Shown here piece after piece: positions 20,801 to 35,024 of a DNA stretch of 64,000 nucleotides; position 1 is the first letter of the stretch, and every line of letters begins with the position of its first letter. The notes below the pieces were generated by a model. That model did no database searches, was not told the DNA's origin, and was given only the letters and a program-made list of their open reading frames with translations. The stretch is taken from positions 62,144 through 126,143 of the forward strand of contig CDMY01000257.1 of NCBI GenBank assembly GCA_001179505.1, written 5' to 3'. The position numbers were made by a program, and so were the translations under genes. This DNA is from Vitrella brassicaformis. Lineage: Eukaryota; Sar; Vitrellaceae.

Positions 20801-23800
20801 GCTACGTCGTCCGTTGGGAAGCAGCTGTTTCGTTTTGAGGATGGGATGGCGTTCGACACGGGCACAGCGGAGCTGCTGAACCGGCTGGCAGTCGACACGG
20901 CCTTCTCAACCGATGAGACCGATCTCGCTCAGTACTACACGGGCGAGAAAGGCGGCATTGCGACCCTTTTCCCAGAGCTAGGATACCTCCGCGACCTGGT
21001 GAGTGAGTGGGATTCACACACAGATGACCCTGTGGTCATCTGTCATCTGTCCTCACACGTGTCTGCCGGCCTTCTGCAGGTGTTTTATTTCAAGGCTCTC
21101 CTCAACCCCACCAGCGACCAGCTGCCCGCCATCCGGTCGTGGGACCCCGAATCGGCCGCCATCCAGTGGTCCTACACACACGCCAACAAACAGGGCAAGC
21201 TCGCCGCCTTCGCATTCGACAAGTCCCTCGAGTGCGCCAGATTTCAGAAGGACGACTACTACGAGAGGAGGTCGTCAGTGTGGTCCCGGATGTGGGAGTG
21301 GGTGGGGCTTGGGAAGGCACCCCGTGTGCCGCCGAGCAAGGCAGACCCGGCGACGCTGCTGCCCAAGCCGCAGAAGATCGAGAGTGAAGACGATCTGCTG
21401 CATGTGAGGGATATGCCGACGTTTGGTGGCGAGGCCGGGCAGAAAGGCGGGCTGATTGGGGAGGCCCTGTCGGAGCAGCTGCTGAGCTTCCTCACGGTAC
21501 CGTATCTGCGCATTCCCCTCGTCATGACGTTCCTGGCCGACGCGGGCAGAGTGGACGCACTCACCGACGCAAATCTGCAGGTGTGAAGACAACACACTTT
21601 CCCACACACATAATATGGATGGTTGCAAGCCTGATGTGTACTGTCTCCCTCTTTGCGTGTATCTGTGCATCATCAGGGTGTGGTCGCAGCGGCCTTATTC
21701 GAACCGGGCGGCTGGTGCTCCTCATCTAACCCCTCTCCCCCCACCCAGGTGCCCACCCTCTCCGCTGCACACATCGCCACGCCGCTCGGCCTGCTGCTCA
21801 ACGAACTCACACACAGCCCCGCCACGACACTCACAGCCATCGACAGGCTGCTCCAACTCGCCATGGACAAAGACACCGGCAGATACAAGAGCCCCGCGTG
21901 CCGTCTGCTGCTGTTCGTCGTGCGCATCATGGCGAGGGTCTTGGCGTTTGTCAAGGTGGTGAGAGAGCGGAATCGAGAGGGCAAGAACGACGGCCTGCTG
22001 GCCGAGTGGGAGAAGAGGGCGACAGAGCAGCTGACAGGGGTGGTGGCGAGGCTGCTGGCGGCTCTTGCGTTCCGGGCGGTGCAGGACCAGCAGATGGGAT
22101 ATGCCTGTGCGATCCACGCGCACCTCGTCTTGATCTTTTGCCGAGAGATGGGTGACGCCCCATCTGTGGCAGCCTTTGTCAGCAGCCTGGTCTTCGTCAT
22201 GACCCACCACCGGTTGAGCATCGACGTGGCCGAGGGCAGCACCGTCAAGCGCGCTGCAGTATCATCGGACGAGGACGCCGCCGCGTCTCTCATGGGGCTG
22301 CCCGAGTGGGAGCTGATCGAGGTGTTCCAGACATCTCGCCACTCCCTCATCGCTTTCATGAAGACCAATCCCACTCACCGCAACACAATCCTCGAGCAAT
22401 GCGTGCAGCTGGTCAGCTTCGCCTCTGGCGGCCCTCTGCTGGCCGACGCCGGCAGCAGCAGCAGCGACGCCGGGGCACGCTCCTGGGTCCAGCCGCTCAT
22501 CCCTACACACTGGGAAGGCCGATTCGTCCCGCAGAACGAGCTGCCTCCTGCTGTCCGCGAAGGCCGTGTGGACGTCGCAATGCAGGGTGGCTCGTACGAG
22601 TCTTGGCTCAAGCAGCGGGTTGGCCGGCTGTCCGACTCTGAGATGAACCTGCAGTTGGGCGACTTCTCTCTCCGCAGTCAGCAGATGAAGCTGCTGGGGC
22701 CGTGGGTGAACTCGTTTGCCGATTTCCGCGCACTGTTCGGCGGTGTGGGGGCTGACAAGGCGTTCCAGTGCGCCGAGGTGCGGCGTGCCACCAAGCGGCT
22801 GACACTGCAGCTGGTGGCCGAACGATACACTCTGGAGGTGGGACAGACAGACAGAGGAAGGGAGAGAAATGTGTGGATGTCCCTGCTGTGTGTGGTTCAT
22901 TCAGAAATGGCGTGCCCCTGACGGCCCGGCCAGCTTGCCCAGTGGCTTCAAGAAGAGGTACCGTGTTGGTGGCCGTGGCCTGACGGCGGCACACAGATGG
23001 GCACTGCCACTGCTGGACCCCTTTATCAAACGATACCTCACAAGTAGGTCGTCGAGTCAACCAACAAAGAGAGACCAGACCCCCTTTGATCAACCTACCT
23101 TATGTGTGCGTGCAGACCTCCCGGTGTATCTCTCATCCGATCATGTGTCCGACCCCACCACTCTCCGGCTCGCCTTCCTCGCCACCCACACCACCACACA
23201 CAAGGACGCCCGGGGCAACACGCACAAGACCACACACACCCGCCTGCGCGAGATCCACCTCAAGCACACCCACGACGACAGGTCTCCCTTCCTGGAGCTC
23301 TATGACGTGCAGGAGTGCGGCCGCCGTCACTACCGCTCGCTGGTGTACTCGACCAACGCGTCCATGACGCTTCACAACCCCTCACCAGTGGCCATCTTTC
23401 ACAGCGGTCGGTACCCAGTGCTGCAGGGGGGTCTGCCCGCGCCAGTGGTGCCGAAGAGTGACGAGAGCCTGGTGATCCAGCGGACTGTGGGGGATGTGGT
23501 GCAGGAATACGTCCCACCGAGGTTCCTGGCTGGTACGCACAGGGGGAGAAAGATCGCCACCGTATGCGCACAAAGGTGCCTTGGTGTCCCATTTCAGGTT
23601 TGCTGCCGAGTGCCCTGATCGAGGCATACGAGTTCTGGCAGAAGGTGGGGCAGGGGGTCAAGGAGCTCATCGGCTACCAGCTCCCGCACAGCAGAGAACG
23701 CTCCCGCACTCCGTCGATCCTACTCGTGACCGTCCATCCCTCACACACACACGCCTTCCGCTCCACGGCCACCGTCACGCGCCACACGACCACTCTGCCC

Positions 23801-26800
23801 CCGGCCGGCCACCTGGGGATGGACCCAGCAGCTTCTCGGGCAATCGATGGCCGCCCACTTGTGTGGGATGAGATTGACAGAGAGGGGGAGGCGATGGTGC
23901 TGATGAACGCGCAGAGGGTGATAGGTGGCCGGGATGACTGCCCGCTGAAGCGGCTGCTGATGGTCGTGATGCGCCTGGAGAACCTGTCGCACGTGCTGGT
24001 GTGGCGGGAGAAAGCCGGTGGGGCGTATGTGGTGGAGATGCCGCGAGTGGACCTGACTTTCACGGGCAGCGGGGATGGCAATGGGGCCTTCTACTGCGAG
24101 CAGCATAGTGGATTGTTCGTCAGCCGGATGGACCCGCTCTCGTGTGACAGGACGCGACGGCTGCTCGCCGGCCTTCCCAACGTCATTCTGCTGGTACACA
24201 CATGCACAACACACATACGGTTCCTTGGTGTTCCATGCCTATGGCTCTGTGTGTGCAGGAGAGTTCTCACGAGGAGTTGTATCTGCTTATGGCTGCGACG
24301 GGCAAGCCGATCAGGGTGCGGGAGACAGTCGACATTCTGTTCAATCGGGAGGACAGTGAGTGGGGGGAGGCGGGTATGCGGCACTTCCTGTACCCCATCC
24401 ACGTGTCGCGGACGTTCGTCTTCATCCCCACTGCCGAGGCGTCCCTGTGGATGCTCCTCATGAGGCTCATGAGTGGCCAATACGAAGAGGTACGCACAAG
24501 GGGTGGTTGAAGGCTGGAAGAAACCACGCCCCAACCTTCTTCTTTGTTGCGCGTCTGCAGGTGTTCTCTCTCTCCGAGACGGCGTGTGTGGTTGACGGCA
24601 CCCTCACCGACGCACAGCAGCTGCTCTGGGACGCCTTCATGCACACCCTCACCGACCGCCCGCCGTTCCCCCACCCAGACATACACGCCCTTCGCCTAAA
24701 GCTCCTCCTCAACGCTCGTGCGGCAGGCGCGCCGGCACGCCTTTTCGCCCCCATCTCGGCAACCACCGACGTGCGCTCGTCCCTTCTGGCGTACGTCCGC
24801 AACGCGCGACACATCAGTGCGGAGTGTCGGCTGACGGCGGATGAGCAGTCGACGCTGTTTGCCTATGTGGGTGCGTCCATGGTGGGCGACATCGAGCTCG
24901 TCAACCGCCGGTCGCTTCTAGACGCCGTCAAGCCACGGGTGCATCGATCGCTCTCTGGGGCGGGCATGTCACTGGGAGGGGCCGTCAGGGAGGTACGCAG
25001 AAGGAGAAACACCCACTCGTTTGCCATCTCTCGCTCACAGTTGGGTGTCTGTCGTCTCTCTGTGTCAGGTGGACATCAAGTACCCATCTCTCCCGGCCCT
25101 CCATCCATTCGACCGACCATCACGCGGCGACGGGCAGCTCTCCCTGGGCTCATGGCTCGACCAGGCCCTCGCCTCTGTGGGTTCCATCGGCATCATCGAT
25201 CCCGCCCGACCGTCGGAGGGGCAGCACGAAGGGCCGGGTGCCATCGAGTGGCTCGACGCTCTCATGGGCAGCGGGGGCGCGGGGTGTGTCGGGCTGAGGC
25301 ATTTCTTTGTTTTCTATGACCTCATGACGTCCAGGCTCCCCGTGCGAATCCTCCCGGATGACTCCTCCCACAAGTTGGGTGGGCTGCTCCTGAGGTTCCT
25401 CCCACCCAGGTCAATGACTGACATGACACACCACATGAGGACAAAAGGGCCTCATTTTCTCGTCCGTGTCGCCGTGAGTGCAGGGATTTCTCCGCCGACA
25501 GCGGGCTCACATCGGTGCTCCGCGCCATGGCCGCCGACCCGTCCTTCGCCAAATCCATGCCCATCCGCAAGACGGAGGAAGACAACAAGGATCCCGGCAG
25601 CGGCAGCAAAGCCAAGAAGGACACCCCCATGGCGGCCATAACGTCGTTCTTCAACGTGGGCGCCAAGAAGGAGCGGCTGCAAGCATTCTTCGCCGACCTC
25701 AGGAGAGCCATCGAGACGGCAGAGAGGCCGGCGAGTGACGATGTGGCCGAGATGAGTGCCTACGTGCCGCCTCGAAAGGTCTTCGTGAGGCCGTTCGACC
25801 ACCCCAGCAACCGGTAGGTGGGGTGATGGGAGGGGGCAGAACAGGCGTCACAGATCTGCGTGTGCTTATGTGGGCAGTGAGTTCTGGTACTGCTATCGCG
25901 GCGGAGACAATGCATGTGGCGAGCGGGTGATCGAGCCATTCTCTGTCGACCACTCTGATAACGGTGTGCAGAATACCCAACAAATACACACGCGTGTGCA
26001 TTTTTCTCCCTCTTTACCTCTATCAGGTGCTTCTTACCACATCGATGCGGCCCTCCTGCATGCCCTGTTCACCAAGCCGATGGCACCCATCGACCTGTCG
26101 GCGTATGTCAACCACGTGACGCAGAGTCAGCTGGGCCACGACAAGGTGTCCGCTGTGATGCCCTTCCACCTGTCCAATCATTCTGTGGCCAAGACGCCAG
26201 TGGCTGTGGAGATGAGGAGACGACTCAAGGTGGAGATGGATGGGCCGGAGAGATGACGAGCCGGAAATGGCTCATGCATGTATCATGTTTGTTTGTACGT
26301 TTGCTGAACTTCAGGACGATTTGTGTGTGTATGCTGATGGGGTGAACAAGGGCATGACGCCCGTGCTGATCGGCCTCATGGAGACGGAGATCCCATCCAC
26401 TCTCCAAAACGGTACAGCACACGACATCACATCACACCACACCACCCCATCTCTCTACGCGTCTCTTCGTCTGCTTCGCACCATCAGAGTTAGCCCTGAC
26501 CAACGTGCTGCAGCGGCTGAAGACCCTCTATCGGCAGCTGACGGCAATGCGGCAACAAGACCAGAAAAGAGGTGTCGACCTGATGCAGCGCGCCGTGCGG
26601 CTCGCCAACAGATGCTGCGAGACATCACGTGAAGAGGCCGGTGGCCCAGACGTGCGCAAACACGCCCTTGCGCTTGCCAAGAGCGGTGGCCACGAGCCCA
26701 GCCTGGCTTTTGACGCCCTGGTGGCCCTGCTTACCAGCCAGCAGGCCACATCCACCCTGCAGTGCATCAACCCCCTCCTCTCCCCCGAACAGCACACGCG

Positions 26801-29800
26801 GCTTCTCTCTCTCACTGCTGTGGCCCTGCTGCTCATCAACCGCACCTCGCAAAGCGACAGGTGCCTCCGGTCCTGTGCTGGGCTCATGCGGCTGCTCGCC
26901 AGCGACGGCACAGATAGGAGTGTGGACGCAGTGCGGCTGAGGGCGGGCGAGCTGGTTGGGAACCTGTGTGCGGAGAGGCACTATGGGTCGGTTATGAGCG
27001 AGGGGGGCGGCGTGCGATACGACCCCCGGCTGCTGGTGTTTGAGTTCGCGAGCACCTTCCTGCTGCGTGAGGCGCAGACGATACTCATTGACAAGTTTGT
27101 GGGGGCGGCATCAGGTGGTCAGTCGCTGTGTCACCAGATGATCATGGGAGCTGGAAAGGTAACAAGAACAGAGCACTCGGACACTATGGGTGGGTGCGTG
27201 TGTGACACGTGTATCCATCCATCCTTGATGCAGACGACGGTCGTGGGCCCGCTACTGTCCCTGTTGCTGGGCAGCGACAGGTCGCTGATTGTGCAGGTGG
27301 TGCCTCATGCATTGCTCGAGTTCACCCGCAGCGTCCTGCGGGAGCGATTCAGTGCCATGATTCGCAAGCCGATCCTCACCTTCCACTTCGACCGGTACGA
27401 CACGGTGACTCCCGAGCTGCTGATGCGGCTGCAGAATACGCGAGAGAATGGGGGTGTAATGATATGTGACCCGACCTCACTCAAGGTGGGTGGGTGGGTG
27501 GGTGGGGGGAGGTGCTGGCGTGGCTGTACCATGTGTGTCCTTTCAGAGTTTCATGCTCAAGACGGTGGAGCTGCTGCTGTCGCTCGACCGACACGCAAAG
27601 GTAGGTCGGTGGGCATCTGCCTTGATCGCCAGTATGTCATGTGTTTGTCGGGTGTGTCGGTCTGTCAGGTGAAGCAGCAGCTGGCCATGATGCAGGAGGG
27701 CACCGACACCGACGACTCATGGGGCCTCGGCAAACTCGCCGGCAGCGTCGAGGCGGGCATCAGGAAGCTCGTCGGCATGGGCAGCAATGACGCGCTAAAA
27801 GAGGCCAAGAAAGGTCAGCTGCATTCTAGCTGTTGATGCACCAACAGCCGTCCTTTTCTCTTCGCGTGTGTTGTGTGTTTTCAGGTCTGTTGGCGGCTGT
27901 GTTTGGCGACGCTGAGCTGAGCGGTGTGCGTGACGAGGTGTCGCTGTGCTTCGACATCCTGATGCTCTTCCGCTCATCCACGCTCATACTCGACGAGGTC
28001 GACCTCATCCTACACCCACTAAAGAGCGAGCTAAACTGGCCTATCGGTAACACCGACAATGCACAGATGGTCTCCCCCACCTCACGTGTGTTGTGAGTGA
28101 GTATGGTTGGTAGGTCTGAAGTACCCGCTGGATTTCACCCGCCCCGACCCCTCACACAAGAAGGACAAGCGGGCCAGTGACGGTGTGAATGCGCCGCTCG
28201 AGCTGGGTGTGAGGTGGCAGATGCCGTGGCACCTGCTCGACGCCATAGTCTTCTGCCAGACGGGCAAGATGACCGTCAACTTCCAAGACAGCAGGTGAGT
28301 GACGACACCATCAACACGCTGATACATGCCTGCATACCCGTTTCTGTCTGTGGTGTGTGTTGGTCTCAGCGAGGCGCTCCGTCTGCTGCAGTCCATCCGC
28401 GAGGCCATCAGCCATGCGGCCGAGGGCGGCCTGCTGCAGCGCACCCCCCACCTGATCCTTCTCTCCACCTCATTCTACCACGCCACTCTCAAGCCCCTCC
28501 TTGCCAAGTGGCTGTTCTTCTTCCTGCGTTCCAAGCGGCTGACGGGCATCAACGACGAGACGGCCCTGAGGTACCTGACGGGGGCGGAGGGCGAGTTGAC
28601 GCGTGACGAGGGGATGAAGGCGACGCTCGAAAGGGGTCTGAGCGACTTCCACATGAAGATGCTCAACCTGGGGAGGGAGTGGCTGCACTCTCTCATGCCA
28701 CACGTACTCGCCAAAGTCAACCGAGTCAGGTCGGTCAGGGGGCGAAATGAGGAGAGGGGCCGAGGGTATCTCCTGCTCTGTCTGTGTGTCTTCATCAGTT
28801 TCGGCTACCTTCGTCCAGCGGACATTGTCCGTCTGCAGAATGACCAGCCGCTGATGCCCCGGTCTCGGCGGCTGCTGGCAGTGCCGTTTGTGGGCAAGGA
28901 CGTGCCCAGCCGCGCGAGTGAGTTCTCTCACCCCGATGTGGTCATTGGCCTCACCATTCTCGCCTACCGCCTCGACGGCCTGCGGATGGACGATTTCCGC
29001 CAGGTACGCAACAGAACCACACACCTGACTCCCTCATGTCACTGTCGTTTCGTGTTTTCTCAGACGATGAGCGGCCTCAAGCAGACGCTCGAGCAGCAGG
29101 TGGGCCCTGTCGACAAGCGCCCTGCGTCACTTAAGTTCAACAAGTGGGTGGACAAGGCAGGAGGCCGCGTGAGGGGCAGCAAGCCGTCGTCAGCGACACA
29201 GGGGCTCCCCCCAACAGCCCCCGCCACCGCCCCAATCCCTGCCAGCGCCACGTTGGATTTCGACCCGATGCGTGTGTGGCCGCTGGCGTTGATCGACCTG
29301 GGAGATACGGAGCAAATGGACGCGTTGTATGGGCTGCTGCAGCACGAGAGCAGCGTCATCTGGGGGTACCTGCACGAGTACGTCTTCCCCGTGTGTTTGG
29401 AGCACACCACACTCCAGCTGAGTGCTTGTGGGCAAGATTTGGGCGGTTCGAACCTGTTCGGCACACGGCTGGGCTTCTCAGGTATCTATGGCACACCCGC
29501 TCTGTGCTTGCTTGATTCAGACACGTGTGTGTGTGTGTGTGTGTAGGCACGCCATCCAATTTGATCCCTCGCGAGCTGGGACTGTGTCAGTACGAGCAGG
29601 GGACGGACGGTAAGTGACAGGAGAAGAGACGGACTCAGTCAGCTGGGAATCTTGTCGGTCAGGTAAGATCCTCACGCTGCTGACCTCACCCCGGGTGGTA
29701 ACCCACACGACCCTCGAGCAGGGATGGGGTGTGGCGGCCATTCTCAAGCGAGTGGCCAACGGGGGATTCCACGCGCTCATCGACACAGGTACACAGCACA

Positions 29801-32800
29801 ACTATACATAGAGGAAGCATGGACATGCTGTGTGCCGTGTGATGTGCCTGCAGGTGCGCTGATAACGGGTCTGTCCAATTTGGAGGTGGCTCGCCGTCTG
29901 CTGGCTGCCGGGCTGAAAGGGCACGATGGTGTGGTGTTCCTGGACAGCCAGGACCGGCAGATGGTGCTTATGAGAGAAGGAGGCAAAGTACTTCCTCTCG
30001 CCCAGTGCGGCCTCTCGTGGGACAAGCGTTTCACCTTCTACGATCAAGTACGCCGGGATGCATGGTCCATCCATCCATTTGCTCGCTTCTCATGTTTCTT
30101 TCTGTGCCATCAGATCCACACGACCGGCATGGACATCAAGCAGGCCATCTCTGCTCGTGCCGCTCTCACTATCGGCAAAGACATGACGCTGCGGGACTAC
30201 AGCCAGGGGGCCTTCCGCATGCGCGGCATCGGCAATGGCCAGACCCTCCAGGTACTCATCCCGCCAGAGGTCGCTCGCCTCATCGCCGAAGCAGCATCCA
30301 TCGACCCCCCATCCCTCGCCACCCTCTCGGCTGCTGACGTGCTCTCCCACACAGCGGGTTGGCTGACGCTGCAGAGCATGCGCAGCGAGAAGATGCAGTT
30401 CGACCTCCTGTGCGAGCAGGACCTCTGCAACGTGTGGCGGCGACGGGCGTTCGAGCTCCTGCGCGAGGGCCACGACCAGGTGGGGAGCAGCGCGTCCCTC
30501 CTCTCTCGTGATAAGGCCCCCCACCCCCTGGCCCTCGCCGTCGACACTTTTCGCGACCGAATTGACTTCACCGTCCCCAACACTGTGGAGGCGAGTGAGG
30601 GTCTTGGCGAGAAGCTGCGAGACCTGATGCAGGAGAACGACAGGATTCTCACCGATGAGGACCGCCAGACGTGTGGCCTTGTGCTGCGGCGGATGGAGGG
30701 GGGCGGGGAGGGGGCGGGGAGGATGGGCGGGGTCATGTACACGTCAGAGCTGGTCCAGCAGCAGGAGGAAGAGCAAGAGAAGGAGCAGGAACAGGAGCAG
30801 GTGGGCAGGCGGGCGGGCGAATGGGGCACATATATTGACGCGGTTCTTTCATCCATCGATTGTGTCGTTTTGTGGTGTGTGTCGGTTGGTCATCGCTGCA
30901 GGAGCAGGAGGAAGAGAAGGAGAAGGAAGAAGAGAAGATGACCGAGCCAGAGGTGGCGCTGCCTCTCAAGTACTCACGAGACGACGAAAACCCCATCCCC
31001 TGGCCCATCACCGCGCTGTCACACCCACCGGCCCACAGTGGTGCGCCACCCTTCTACCCGCTTTCAGAGTTTGCCGTGCTCGTGAAACTTCTCCAGAAGC
31101 CGAAGCCGCTGGACTTCCCACACCATCTGTCCCTCTCACAGGTGGGCACAACACGCGACCACACACCATTGCAGCTGGCCGCATCTCTGTCCATGTGTGG
31201 CTGTGCTTTGCATGTGTGTGTATCAGAACCACTATCGTCAGAAGTGGTCTCTGCAGACCTTCCGCCGGCTGAAGAACGTGCTGGTGGTACTCGAGTGGAT
31301 CCCAGACACTACCAAGCTGGGCAGCGATGTGGACAGAGATGAGGGGCAGAACGAGCTGACGGACGAGCAGGAGGATCGACTTCGGAAGGCCTTCGAGCTC
31401 TTCGACACTGACAACGATCGCACCATCGATAGGGGGGAGCTGGTGCCGCTCCTTCGCGCCATGGAGATGGAGGCAAGGAGCGCACAAACACGAGAGAGGA
31501 AGCCACCGTGCATTCATTCAGGTACATACATGCCTGGCCGCTTCATGTGTGCAGGTGGACGACTCTATGGGGACAGAGATAGTGCAGCTGATCAAGAGCC
31601 GCCTGGCCACCGACGGTCAGTCCCCCACCTCCGTCACTTCACTCTCGTTCGACGAGATCCGCACCGCACTCGCCGACAGACGACTCCTCACAGCACAGGA
31701 GGGCCGGCATTTTGTCGTCCTCTCTCTCGCCGAGGCCCAGACGATTCGTGTGGCCCTGCACGCCACCAATGGCCGCATGCCAGACGGCAATGTGGCCTTC
31801 GCCCTACGGGCATTGCCATGTGGGTTTGTGGCTTTCGACTCGAGTAGCGGATTCGGCGATTGGAAGCGTGGTGCCAAGGCCCTGGTGAAGTACCAAGAGG
31901 AGAGCGCGGCTCAGTGCTGTCGGTTCGTCAACTCGGAGCACTTCTACACGCCGAAGCAGCTGGCCATCCTGTTGCGGGCGCTCCAGCCCAACGACTGCAA
32001 AGCCCGACAGACATTCTTCCTGGAGGTGAGTACAGCATCACAGTACCCACCAAACCAAAGCTTTTTGTTCTCATCTTTCCTTCTCTTATCAGGTCCGTCG
32101 CTGCCGGCGTCGTGCGCAGCTGCCGTGGGAAGACACACCTCTCGCACAGCTGTTTGCCACGGCAGACGACTTTGCCGCTTTGAAGCTGAAGGCCGTGGGT
32201 GCGCGTGTGCGGCAGCGGCTGTACGAGAGGGGCATGAGCCTCGCCGACGCATTCATGGCCTTCGACCACAACAGAGACGGTGGGGAAGAGGGAGAAGGGG
32301 AAGGGGAGACGGCAAGGTTTGGGTGTGGACTGTATGTACTGTGTGCTGGCTGTGGTGTGGTGTGGATGTATTGTGTAGGTGTGTTGAGTGGGGCCGAGCT
32401 GTATGGTGGGCTCAAGTGGCTGGGCGTGCCGCTCACGCCCGAGGAGGTGCGGGACGTCATCACCTTCGTCGATCACGACGCCAACGGATTCATTCAACAG
32501 GTGACAACAAAAGGCAACAACAAACATCACTTGGCGCATCCATCCATCCATTCTCCATCCTTGCAATATGTAGGCTGAGCTTCTGGATGCCTTCGGCGTC
32601 TCGTCCTCCTATCTCCTCACCGACGAGACCTCCAGCACCACCCTCCCGTCGCCCACTCTCCGTGTTGAGCACGCACAAGCAGCAGCGCTACGCCCTGCTG
32701 CACTTCCCCGCCCTCCCGCCTCCCCCGCCGCGACCCACCAGATCATCCCGGTGGCGGTGCCCGGCATCCATGAGGCCCTCGGCGCCTCCCACGACCCAGC

Positions 32801-33707
32801 ACAAGTCATCGACAGCGGCTTGCGGCGCCTGCAGGCCGCACTGGTCGATCGGCTGGAGTTTTCCATCGAACGCCACGACAGCTTCCACAAGGTGTGGACG
32901 AGTGAGGGCTCGACCATGATGATGCCGACCGCCTTGTCGCTGTGGGAGCCTGACGAGCTCAAGGGGAGGCGAGTGGAGCTGAGAAAGAACCGACTGCGGC
33001 TGTGTGTGGGGCACTATGCGTCGACACAGAAGGCGCTGGTTGTCGAGGCGCATGATTTGGGCATCACTGTCTTCAACAAGCCGCGTGAGATGACCGCCGC
33101 GCTGGAACTCATTTGCCCTCAAGTCATCCGATTCAAACAGGTCCGTCCACCAATCTTGATCGACATGCAGACGTGACGTACGTGTACGGATGTCACGGTG
33201 CCTTCTGTGCGCGAGTGTCATGCAGGTGTGGGCCAATGAGCGAGGCTCTCATCCCCTTTATGTGTGGCGGGGGGTGCCGCCCTCTGATGACTTTGTAACT
33301 CTGGGGCTGATGGTGACCAGCAAGAGAACACCCCCAAAGCGGAGCCACCAGAGATGCATACCCAGAAAATGGGTACGTCCACAGACACCTATAATCCGAT
33401 CAAGCAGTCTGTCTGTCTGTCTGTATGCTTCTCTGTGTGCTGTGTGATGTGTGTGCAGGTGCGTGTGCTGGACAGTGACAAGGTGTCAGCTGCGGCAGAG
33501 AGGCTGCTGGACAGCGAGAGTATCGGGGCTGGCGCACGGCCCGGGTGCCTCTGGAGTGTCCCCCCGTATGGCCTCCTGGCCTTCACAGAGCAGGAGGGGG
33601 AGGAGTTCTCCCAGCCTGCTTTCGCGCTGCCGATGGCCTTCAAGCTGAAAAGTGCCGACAAGGCACATGGCGGCGACGCCATCCCAGATGTGATTGTCAG
33701 TGAGTGA
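17860..33707 (+). CDS. Giant DUF3638/DUF3645 P-loop protein with EF-hands and VPS62-like tail
   Basis: A single gene of more than 30 short-intron exons encodes roughly 4,200-4,300 residues, starting MVAPPLDVELIDKL at 17860. The N-terminal half contains EALSEQLLSFLTVPYLRIP near 21450-21510. The DUF3638 core has Walker A (MIMGAGKTTVVGP), split by the intron at 27159-27233, then Walker B-like LDEVDLILHPLKSELN near 27988. DUF3645 follows near 28860-28990 (LLAVPFVGKDVPSRASEF). Near 30115-30240 come IHTTGMDIKQ and FRMRGIGNGQ, resembling the C-terminal motifs of SF2-type motors. A Gln/Glu-rich coiled stretch precedes one EF-hand (DTDNDRTIDRGE, 31404) and a second pair at about 32260-32510. The tail (FKQVWANERGSHPLYVWRGVPP) resembles VPS62/VPS13 repeats. 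Family members are often labelled ubiquitin hydrolases in fungi, without visible support here. Individual exon edges are approximate. Confidence 0.8.
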
Positions 33708-34541
33708 CTGACCAACCAAGTGATCTGATTGATGAGTCTGTGTGTCCACGTGGTGTGAGGTGAGTGGCCTTTTGTGTACCTCGAGGAAGGGTGTGGTGTG
33801 TTGTGTCCACATGGAATACCATCAAATTCCCTGAGGGGAAGGGGAGGGGCCTGGCTGCCAGTGGCTGGTATCTTTGCGCAGTGCATTTATTCATTTTGTG
33901 TTGTCGATCAGCAGTGTCGTGGAGCGATTGAGTGGTAGTGTTTCGGTCCTGTGTGCGTGGAGGCTAGGTGGAGGCAAAGCCGTACAGCTACAGTGCTGTG
34001 CCTTTCTGGCCAGCGGCATCTTACATGTACCTCTCCCTTCAAGATGGACATGAATCGTATTCCATGACAGAACAAAAAGATCCGAGCGCAAGGGACATGT
34101 GTGTCATCTGCTCTCAGATCTCTCGTGCATGACACGGCCTACCTGTCAAAAAATGGATTTTATGCAATCGTACTTTGCCTCTGCCCACCTTCCATGGCCT
34201 CCTGCTGCATGTCCTCAAAAAAGCGCGGCGTGGAGATTTCTCGCGAGACGGAGATAAACTTGCAAATTTCCGAATGATTATGAGCTTGCATTTTTCATTA
34301 TTCTACGCATTCAGCTTGCCAGCCTTGTTTCAGCCACAGATCCTCCAATTCTTTTTCTTTTCGGCTCTCATAGTCTGGTATTGTGCGCATCATCTCCCTC
34401 CCAACTCGTCCGGACGTCATCGGGCACTTTTTTTCTCAACCGCCAACCGCCATGCCCCCCAACACCGGCATCCCCCAACATCGGCGGGCAGAGTGCTGAC
34501 TGCCTTGGGAAGGGAGATTCACGGCCTCTTATCGCCCCTAT
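33708..34541. other. Spacer downstream of the giant gene
   Basis: An open plus-strand frame covers 34175-34645, but its composition is poor and it overlaps the better candidate at 34542 in another frame. I see no other feature here. Confidence 0.4.
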
Positions 34542-35024
34542 ATGCGAAGGACATCAGCAGCATCAGCCAGCAATCCCGTGCAGCCATCAACAACCTTGAG
34601 GAAGATCCCGCCTTCTTCGACACAAGACCTGCTCACCCATCCTGACCTCCCCTTCACACCGACAGCCGAGAAGAAGCACATCCTCTTCGGCGAGGCTGCG
34701 CTCTCAGTGCTGGGCCTCGCGGGGAAGCTGGAGACTCACCTTCGAAGCCGCCCTCGAAACAGTCAGGCACTGACTGAACAGAAGAAGGAAGGTAGACCAG
34801 ACCAGACACCGATGTGTGTGTGTGTGTGTGTATGTGTTACTTACAGGGAAATCAGCGAGAAGTTGCTCATCCCAGGTGTCTTCACGCTCGACAAACAAGG
34901 GGGGCACCAGTTCAAGGGAGGCGCAGTCATAATGAGAATGCGTTCGTTTCTCGCGTTCATCGCTGGCTACATTTTACATCTGCTGTTTCCTCTGGCATCC
35001 ACTCCGTTTCTTTCCGCACTTTGA
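34542..35024 (+). CDS. Possible small hypothetical gene
   Basis: A real ATG at 34542 opens a frame through DLLTHPDLPFTPTAEKKH and GEAALSVLGLAGKLETHL. It crosses a GT-repeat tract at 34814-34831 that may be an intron, and ends with EKLLIPGVFTLDKQGG and a hydrophobic segment (FLAFIAGYILHLLFPL). Splicing at the obvious donor (34790) and acceptor (34847) changes the frame, so the two halves may not belong together. No family is recognised. It could be a short membrane protein or a chance ORF. Confidence 0.3.
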   Translation: MRRTSAASASNPVQPSTTLRKIPPSSTQDLLTHPDLPFTPTAEKKHILFGEAALSVLGLAGKLETHLRSRPRNSQALTEQKKEGRPDQTPMCVCVCVCVTYREISEKLLIPGVFTLDKQGGHQFKGGAVIMRMRSFLAFIAGYILHLLFPLASTPFLSAL

